From: Algihabitans sp965233705
GTDB taxonomy: Bacteria > Pseudomonadota > Alphaproteobacteria > Kiloniellales > DSM-21159
DNA: 64,000 bases
NCBI GenBank assembly: GCA_965233705.1
Contig: CBDDTF010000002.1
Span: forward strand, 124,001 to 188,000
Reading direction: 5' to 3'
Shown: piece after piece, positions 59,342-64,000 of the stretch
Layout: each line of letters begins with the position of its first letter
Position numbering within the stretch: the stretch's first letter is position 1
Made by a program: the position numbers and the translations under genes
The notes under the pieces: generated by a model
The model's input: the letters and a program-made list of their open reading frames with translations, nothing else
Database searches by the model: none
What the model was told of the DNA's origin: nothing

Positions 59342-60277
59342 TCAGGCCCGCTCCACCGTGAGCTGGGCGGCCGCCAGGTCCTCCAGCGCGCTGCCCGTTG
59401 CCTTGAACAGGGTGATCTGGTCGTAGAAGCGCCGGCCGGCCTTCTCGCCGCGCGCCAGCTCGAAAAGGTCGGCGGCCACGTCCGCGGCGCTCAGCGCCCC
59501 CTCGGCGATGGCCTGGATCAGGTCGCCGGCCTCGGCCAGGGCGCCGGCGCGGGTGTCGACGAAGACGCGGGCCCGGCGGAAGACTTCGCCGTCGCTCTCG
59601 CGCATCTCGGGGCGGTAGGCGCCGACCAGGTCCAGGTGCTGACCGGGCTGCAGCCAGGCGCCGCGCAGCAGCGGCTGCTGCGAGAGGGTGGCGCAGGCGA
59701 CGATGTCGGCCCCGCGCACCGCCCCCTCCAGGTCCTCTGTCCAGGCCAGGCGCACCCGCCCCAGCTTGACCGCCTTGGCCAGGCGCGCGGCCTTGGCCGG
59801 GGTGCGGCCCCAGACCAGCACCTCGCGGATCGGCCGCACGGCGGCGTGGGCGGCGATCAGGTGCGGCGCCAGGGCGCCGGTGCCGACCATCAGCAGCCGC
59901 GCGCTGTCCGGCCGCGACAGGTAGGCCGAGGCCAGGGCCGAGGCGGCGGCGGTGCGCCGCAGAGTCAGCATCGGCCCGTCGATCAGCGCCGCCGGCGCGC
60001 CGCTGCGACCGTCGAGCAGCAGATAGGCGCCCATGCCCGCCGGCAGGCCGCGCGCCCCGTTGCCCGGCGTCACGGTGGAGATCTGCACGCCAACGTGGCG
60101 GCCCGCCTGCCAGGCCGGGGCCAGCAGCAGGGTCTGGGCCGGCTCGCCGGTGATGGGGATGTCGTATTGCTGGCGGGCCGGCGCCTCGCCGCCACGGCGA
60201 AAGATGTCGCGCAGGCGGCCGACCAGGGTATCGAAATCCAGCGCCGCCTGGACCTCGGCGGCGGAGATGACGCGCAT
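59342..60277 (-). CDS. Ornithine cyclodeaminase/mu-crystallin-family protein
   Basis: 311 residues. LTLRRTAAASALASAYLSR and the NAD(P) loop MVGTGALAPHLIAAH match the family, and LVGAYRPEMRESDGE supplies the acidic site. At the position where the family usually has a catalytic lysine (VKxxTxxPxN), this protein reads VQISTVTPGN, so the lysine appears to be Gln. It may be an imine reductase or cyclodeaminase with altered chemistry. Its ATG overlaps the lapA-like stop by one base, coupling it to the housekeeping block. Confidence 0.87.
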   Translation of the reverse strand: MRVISAAEVQAALDFDTLVGRLRDIFRRGGEAPARQQYDIPITGEPAQTLLLAPAWQAGRHVGVQISTVTPGNGARGLPAGMGAYLLLDGRSGAPAALIDGPMLTLRRTAAASALASAYLSRPDSARLLMVGTGALAPHLIAAHAAVRPIREVLVWGRTPAKAARLAKAVKLGRVRLAWTEDLEGAVRGADIVACATLSQQPLLRGAWLQPGQHLDLVGAYRPEMRESDGEVFRRARVFVDTRAGALAEAGDLIQAIAEGALSAADVAADLFELARGEKAGRRFYDQITLFKATGSALEDLAAAQLTVERA

Positions 60278-60669
60278 CAGCGTCCGCCGGCGGGCGCCGC
60301 CAGCCGGCGCGGCTCGCCCGGCGCCGACAGGCCCGGCGCGGCGGCCGGCGTCATCGCCGGCGCGCTCTGCCGCTTCTCCGCCTCCGCCTCCCGGGTCCTG
60401 AGGCTGTCGACCTCGCGCTCCAGGTCGCGCACACGCTTGTGCTCGCGCCGCTTCTCGCGGCGGGTGCGCCCGGCCTTCAGCCAGGCCAGGAACCAGCCGA
60501 TCAGCACGCCCAGGGCCAGCGGCACCAGCGCCAGGAGGAACAGCGGCACCGGCACGCGGTCGACCACCAGATCGACCGGCACGGCCTGGTAGTTGAGCAC
60601 GGCGAAGAGCACGCAGGCGGCGGCGAAAAGCAGCAGCACCAGCGAGGAAATCAGGCGGATCACAAGCAT
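60277..60669 (-). CDS. LapA-family (DUF1049) membrane protein
   Basis: 130 residues. Two membrane helices (VIRLISSLVLLLFAAACVLFAV and FLLALVPLALGVLIGWFLAWL) with NYQAVPVDLVV between them match LapA/YciS. A basic coiled-coil-like tail follows (RREKRREHKRVRDLEREV). In E. coli LapA works with LapB in lipopolysaccharide assembly. It follows ihfB as usual in alphaproteobacteria. GGAGACGAG precedes the ATG. Confidence 0.88.
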   Translation of the reverse strand: MLVIRLISSLVLLLFAAACVLFAVLNYQAVPVDLVVDRVPVPLFLLALVPLALGVLIGWFLAWLKAGRTRREKRREHKRVRDLEREVDSLRTREAEAEKRQSAPAMTPAAAPGLSAPGEPRRLAAPAGGR

Positions 60670-60727
60670 CTCGTCTCCGTCAGGCTGCGCCGGGCCGGCG
60701 CGCGGCAGCGCGGCCTGCGCCGGGGAC

Positions 60728-60761
60728 CGCGCGGCAGGTCGCGCGGCAGGTCGCACGGCAG
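60728..60761. repeat. Tandem array, 12 bp x 2.8
   Basis: CGCGCGGCAGGT is repeated with a third variant CGCACGGCAG, in the gap between ihfB and the LapA-like gene. Confidence 0.85.
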
Positions 60762-60820
60762 AGGGCGCCCGCCGCCGTCGTCGACGTCCGGTCTGCGGCC
60801 ACCGGCCGCGCCGGACCTAG

Positions 60821-61102
60821 TCAACCGGCATTCAGCCGTTCGCGCAACTGCTTGCCCGTCTTGAAGAAGGGAACCGACTTCTCCTCGACCTCGACCTGCT
60901 CGCCGGTGCGCGGGTTGCGCCCGGTGCGCGCCTCGCGGTGCTTGACCGAGAAGGCGCCGAAGCCGCGCAGCTCGACCCGATCGCCGCGCGACAAGGCCGC
61001 GGCGATCTCGTCGAAGATGGTCGAGACGATCCGCTCCACGTCGCGGTGGGTGAGGTGCGGATTGCGCTCCGCCAAACGCTGAATCAGCTCGGATTTGGTC
61101 AT
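60821..61102 (-). CDS. ihfB: Integration host factor subunit beta
   Basis: 93-residue DNA-bending protein. It reads TKSELIQRLAERNPHLTHRDVE, VELRGFGAFSVKHREARTGRNP with the Pro-tipped DNA-intercalating arm, and KSVPFFKTGKQLRERLN. The heterodimer partner IhfA is not in the window. It lies between rpsA and the LapA-like gene, the standard alphaproteobacterial order. The start at 61102 gives the normal length. Confidence 0.96.
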   Translation of the reverse strand: MTKSELIQRLAERNPHLTHRDVERIVSTIFDEIAAALSRGDRVELRGFGAFSVKHREARTGRNPRTGEQVEVEEKSVPFFKTGKQLRERLNAG

Positions 61103-61420
61103 CTGGCCTGCCCCCCGCCCGGCCTGCATCGCCGTCCGATTGCGCGAGCCGCCTTCCCGGGGGAGCGCGGTGCCCGCTTGCCTGTCGCTCTGTGAAGCCC
61201 GCTGCCGCAGCAGCCCGCCGGACCTTCGCCCGGTTCTCGACAAGAGCGTGCCAGAGCGGCGCGGCGGAATCAAGAAAACCGTTTCGAGAAGCCTTTACGA
61301 ACAAGGGGATAGCTCAAGCGCCCTGGCCCCCCTGCGCGCGGCCGAAAAAAACCGGGGCCCGGCCCGCCTCGGCAGATGGCGGACCGGGCCCCGGCTGGAC
61401 CTCTCGGAGGAGACCCGAAC

Positions 61421-63172
61421 CTACTTGTCCGCGTCGTCGTCCTGAGACTTGGCGGCCTCGGCCTGCTGGGCCTGGTCCTTGGCCTTGTTCAGGGCCGCCC
61501 CCAGGATGTCGCCGAGGCTGGCGCCCGAGTCGGTCGAGCCGTACTCGGCCATCGCCTGCTTCTCCTCCTCGACCTGGAGCTGCTTGATCGAGAGCGAGAT
61601 CTTGCGGCTCTTGCGGTCGATCTGGGTGACCTTGGCGTCGACCTTCTCACCCACCGCGAAGCGGTCGGGGCGCTGCTCGGAGCGGTCGCGCGCCAGGTCC
61701 GACTTGCGGATGAAGCCGGTCGCGCCGTCGGCGATCGCCACCTCGATGCCGCCGTCGGTCACCTCGGTCACGCTGCAGGTCACCACGTCGCCCTTCTTCA
61801 GGCGCTCGATCGCCGCCTCGAAGGGGTCGGAGGCCAGCTGCTTGATGCCCAGGCTGATCCGCTCCTTGTCGACGTCGACGTCGAGCACCTTGACGTCCAC
61901 GGTCTGACCCTTGGCGTAGTCTTTGACCGCCTCGTCGCCGGAGCGCTCCCAGTCCAGGTCGGAGAGGTGGACCATGCCGTCGATCTCGCCGGGCAGGCCG
62001 ACGAACAGGCCGAACTCGGTGATGTTCTTGATCTCGCCCGAGAGCTGCGAGCCGATCGGGTGCTTCTCCAGGAAGTCGTCCCAGGGGTTGGCCTGGACCT
62101 GCTTGAGCCCCAGCGAGATGCGGCGCTTGTTCTCGTCGACGTCCAGGATCATCACCTCGACCTCCTGGGAGGTGGAGACGATCTTGCCCGGGTGGATGTT
62201 CTTCTTGGTCCAGCTCATCTCGGAGACGTGGACCAGGCCCTCGATCCCCGGCTCCAGCTCCACGAAGGCGCCGTAGTCGGTGATGTTGGTGACGCGGCCG
62301 GTGAAGGTGGTGCCCACCGGGTACTTGGCGGAGACACCCTCCCAGGGGTCGGCCTCGAGCTGCTTCATGCCGAGCGAGATGCGCTGGGTCTCCGGGTTGA
62401 AGCGGATGACCTGCACCTGCACCTGCTGGCCGATCGACAGCGCCTCGGTCGGGTGGTTGATGCGGCGCCAGGAGATGTCGGTGACGTGCAGCAGGCCGTC
62501 GACGCCGCCCAGGTCCACGAAGGCGCCGTAGTCGGTGATGTTCTTCACCACGCCGGTCAGGATCTGGCCTTCCTTCAGGCTCTCCATCAGCTCCTTGCGC
62601 TGATCGGCGCGATCCTCCTCCAGCACGGCGCGGCGCGAGACCACGATGTTGCCGCGCGAGCGGTCCATCTTGAGGATCTGGAAGGGCTCCGGCTTGTGCA
62701 TCAGCGGGGTGACGTCGCGCACCGGACGGATGTCGACCTGGCTGCCCGGCAGGAAGGCCGTGGCGCCGGAGAGGTCGACGGTGAAGCCGCCCTTGACGCG
62801 GCCGTAGATGTGGCCGGTCACGCGCTCGCTCTTCTCGAAGGCCTTCTCGAGCTGGTTCCAAGCCTCCTCGCGGCGCGCCTTGTCGCGGCTGAGCATCACC
62901 TCGCCGTTGCGGTCCTCCATGCGCTCGAGGAAGACCTCGACGTCGGCGCCGGGCGTGACCCCGCCCTCTTCGCCGGCCTTGGCGAATTCCTTCATCGCGA
63001 CGCGGCCCTCGGACTTGAGGCCCACGTCGATCAGCACGCTGTCGCCTTCGACGGCGACCACGCGGCCCTTGAGGACGGAGCCCTCGAGGGTGGCGCCGCC
63101 GCCGAGCTGCTCGTCGAGCAGGGCGGCGAAGTTCTCTTGCGGCGCAGCGGCGCCGGTCTGGGTGTCGGACAT
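61421..63172 (-). CDS. rpsA: 30S ribosomal protein S1
   Basis: 583 residues with six S1 RNA-binding repeats. Their repeated signatures include GRVTNITDYGAFVELEPGIEGLVHVSEMSW-type turns near repeats 3 and 4, and VVKNITDYGAFVDLGGVDG in repeat 3. The acidic C-terminal end (AEAAKSQDDDADK) is usual. It binds mRNA at the ribosome and unfolds structured leaders. It lies between cmk and ihfB. Confidence 0.97.
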   Translation of the reverse strand: MSDTQTGAAAPQENFAALLDEQLGGGATLEGSVLKGRVVAVEGDSVLIDVGLKSEGRVAMKEFAKAGEEGGVTPGADVEVFLERMEDRNGEVMLSRDKARREEAWNQLEKAFEKSERVTGHIYGRVKGGFTVDLSGATAFLPGSQVDIRPVRDVTPLMHKPEPFQILKMDRSRGNIVVSRRAVLEEDRADQRKELMESLKEGQILTGVVKNITDYGAFVDLGGVDGLLHVTDISWRRINHPTEALSIGQQVQVQVIRFNPETQRISLGMKQLEADPWEGVSAKYPVGTTFTGRVTNITDYGAFVELEPGIEGLVHVSEMSWTKKNIHPGKIVSTSQEVEVMILDVDENKRRISLGLKQVQANPWDDFLEKHPIGSQLSGEIKNITEFGLFVGLPGEIDGMVHLSDLDWERSGDEAVKDYAKGQTVDVKVLDVDVDKERISLGIKQLASDPFEAAIERLKKGDVVTCSVTEVTDGGIEVAIADGATGFIRKSDLARDRSEQRPDRFAVGEKVDAKVTQIDRKSRKISLSIKQLQVEEEKQAMAEYGSTDSGASLGDILGAALNKAKDQAQQAEAAKSQDDDADK

Positions 63173-63286
63173 GCGGTTCGTCTTCCTTTCGTATCGTTCG
63201 CTATCCTGGCCGGCCGGTTTTCTCCGGCGGTCTTCCCGGCCGCACGACGGGGGCCGTGCGTTCCCGAACCGGGCTTATTGGAGCTC

Positions 63287-63943
63287 TCACTCTGTCTCGG
63301 CGGAGGGCAGCCTGTCGACCACGATATCCCGGGCTGCGCGGAAGGCCGCCTCGATATCCAACTCGCTGGTGTCGAGCTGGATGGCGTCCTCCGCCGGCTT
63401 CAGGGGCGCTGTCGCCCGCGCGCTGTCGCGCGCGTCGCGCTCGCGGATCTCCGTCAAAACGTGCGCGTATATAGAAGGCTGGCCGCGGCCGATCAACTCT
63501 CTATGACGCCGCGCGGCGCGGACCTCGGGGCTGGCGGTGACGTAGAGCTTCACCCGCGCGTCGGGACAGACCACCGTGCCGATGTCGCGCCCGTCCAACA
63601 CCGCCCCCGCCTTGCCGTCCGGCGGGTGCGCGGCGAAGTCGCGCTGGAAGGCCAGCAGCGCGGCGCGCACCGCCTGGTTGGCGGCGACCACCGAGGCCGC
63701 CTCGCCCACCGCCTGGCTGCGCAGGTCGGCCCGCGCCAGGTCGGCCGGCTGCAGCGCCCGGGCGGCGGCGGCCGCGGCGGCGGCGTCGTGCGGGTCGGCG
63801 CCGGCGGCCAGCAGCCGGGCGGCGACGGCGCGGTAGAGGCTGCCGGTGTCCAGATAGGCCAGGTCGAAGGCGGCGGCGAGCCGGCGGGCCAGGGTGCCCT
63901 TGCCGGAGGCCGCCGGACCGTCCAGCGCGATCACCAGGCTCAC
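63287..63943 (-). CDS. cmk: Cytidylate kinase
   Basis: 218 residues. P-loop GPAASGKGTLA at the N terminus, LDTGSLYRAVA, and the DGRDIGTVVCPDA motif are all conserved. It phosphorylates CMP and dCMP. The start is GTG at 63943, overlapping the aroA stop by four bases (GTGA). Confidence 0.96.
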   Translation of the reverse strand: MSLVIALDGPAASGKGTLARRLAAAFDLAYLDTGSLYRAVAARLLAAGADPHDAAAAAAAARALQPADLARADLRSQAVGEAASVVAANQAVRAALLAFQRDFAAHPPDGKAGAVLDGRDIGTVVCPDARVKLYVTASPEVRAARRHRELIGRGQPSIYAHVLTEIRERDARDSARATAPLKPAEDAIQLDTSELDIEAAFRAARDIVVDRLPSAETE

Positions 63944-64000
63944 GCGGCAGCCTCGCCGCGCAGGTCGGCGCCGAGCGCGCCCATCAGGGCCGCGAAGCCG
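63940..64000 (-). CDS. aroA: 3-phosphoshikimate 1-carboxyvinyltransferase, C-terminal end
   Basis: Only the last 19 to 20 codons lie in the window. They read GFAALMGALGADLRGEAAA and stop. This resembles the F-x-x-LM-x-x-LGA end of EPSP synthase, and aroA is the usual gene before cmk in alphaproteobacteria. The rest of the gene lies beyond the right edge. Confidence 0.7.
   Translation of the reverse strand, partial: GFAALMGALGADLRGEAAA

Overview
The window is very GC-rich, tightly packed chromosomal DNA with no plasmid, phage or transposase gene. Gene order and content point to an alphaproteobacterium, most like marine or halotolerant Rhodospirillales-type lineages. The evidence is the block rpmH-rnpA-yidD-yidC-engB-argB, the block aroA-cmk-rpsA-ihfB-lapA, an FnrL/FnrN-type regulator with a C-x2-C-x7-C cluster, a TAXI binding protein and an ectoine hydroxylase. 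The species cannot be fixed from the sequence alone.

Layout. 0.3-9 kb: a CocE/NonD-type hydrolase, an Xre-like regulator and a complete five-gene Dpp/Opp-type ABC importer, all on the + strand. 9-11.2 kb (-): ectoine hydroxylase ectD without ectABC, a P-loop NTPase and tRNA-Arg(CCG). 11.5-15.5 kb (+): YbjN, proC, YbaK, a TetR-like regulator with a tandem-repeat tail, and a methyltransferase. 15.5-22.9 kb: acyl-CoA ligase, orphan TAXI binding protein, GST, M17 aminopeptidase, universal stress protein, MarR-like regulator and a zinc-type CDF exporter. 23-27.9 kb (-): argB, engB, yidC, yidD, rnpA, rpmH with a clear sigma-70-type promoter. 27.9-32.5 kb (+): TVP38 protein, mercuric-reductase-like flavoprotein, an orphan histidine kinase and a small membrane protein. 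32.8-37.4 kb: VOC protein, a second small membrane protein, an RlmI-like methyltransferase, gamma-glutamyltransferase and a GNAT-like protein. 37.4-43.1 kb: fnr with an FNR box, panBC, gpt, DUF4864 protein and a coiled-coil lipoprotein. 43.6-53.1 kb: tRNA-Arg(ACG) with its promoter, EEP hydrolase, MFS transporter, TPR-sulfotransferase, CobW GTPase, AhpD-like protein, HdeD-like protein, cupin and gloB. 53.2-60.3 kb: methyltransferase, EamA transporter, then an accessory catabolic cluster (GntR, EctD-like dioxygenase, SAF-domain dehydrogenase, sarcosine-oxidase-like flavoenzyme, ornithine cyclodeaminase-like protein). 60.3-64 kb (-): the housekeeping block lapA, ihfB, rpsA, cmk and the 3' end of aroA.

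Two repeat phenomena cut across the genes. First, there is a dispersed family of palindromic mosaic (BIME-like) elements. Two 140-bp copies differ at only two positions, and both begin exactly inside the TAG stop codon of the upstream gene. Second, there are more than twenty short direct tandem arrays. Units are multiples of three (12, 15 or 27 bp) wherever they lie in genes, at protein tails or linkers, and of mixed length between genes.

The most promising functional novelty is the 55-60 kb cluster. It combines an EctD-related Fe/2-oxoglutarate dioxygenase with an amine or imino-acid oxidase, an OCD-family protein that appears to lack the usual lysine, and a SAF-domain dehydrogenase, under a GntR regulator with a visible operator-like palindrome. 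I propose it handles a cyclic or N-substituted amino acid, but the substrate is not determined by the sequence.
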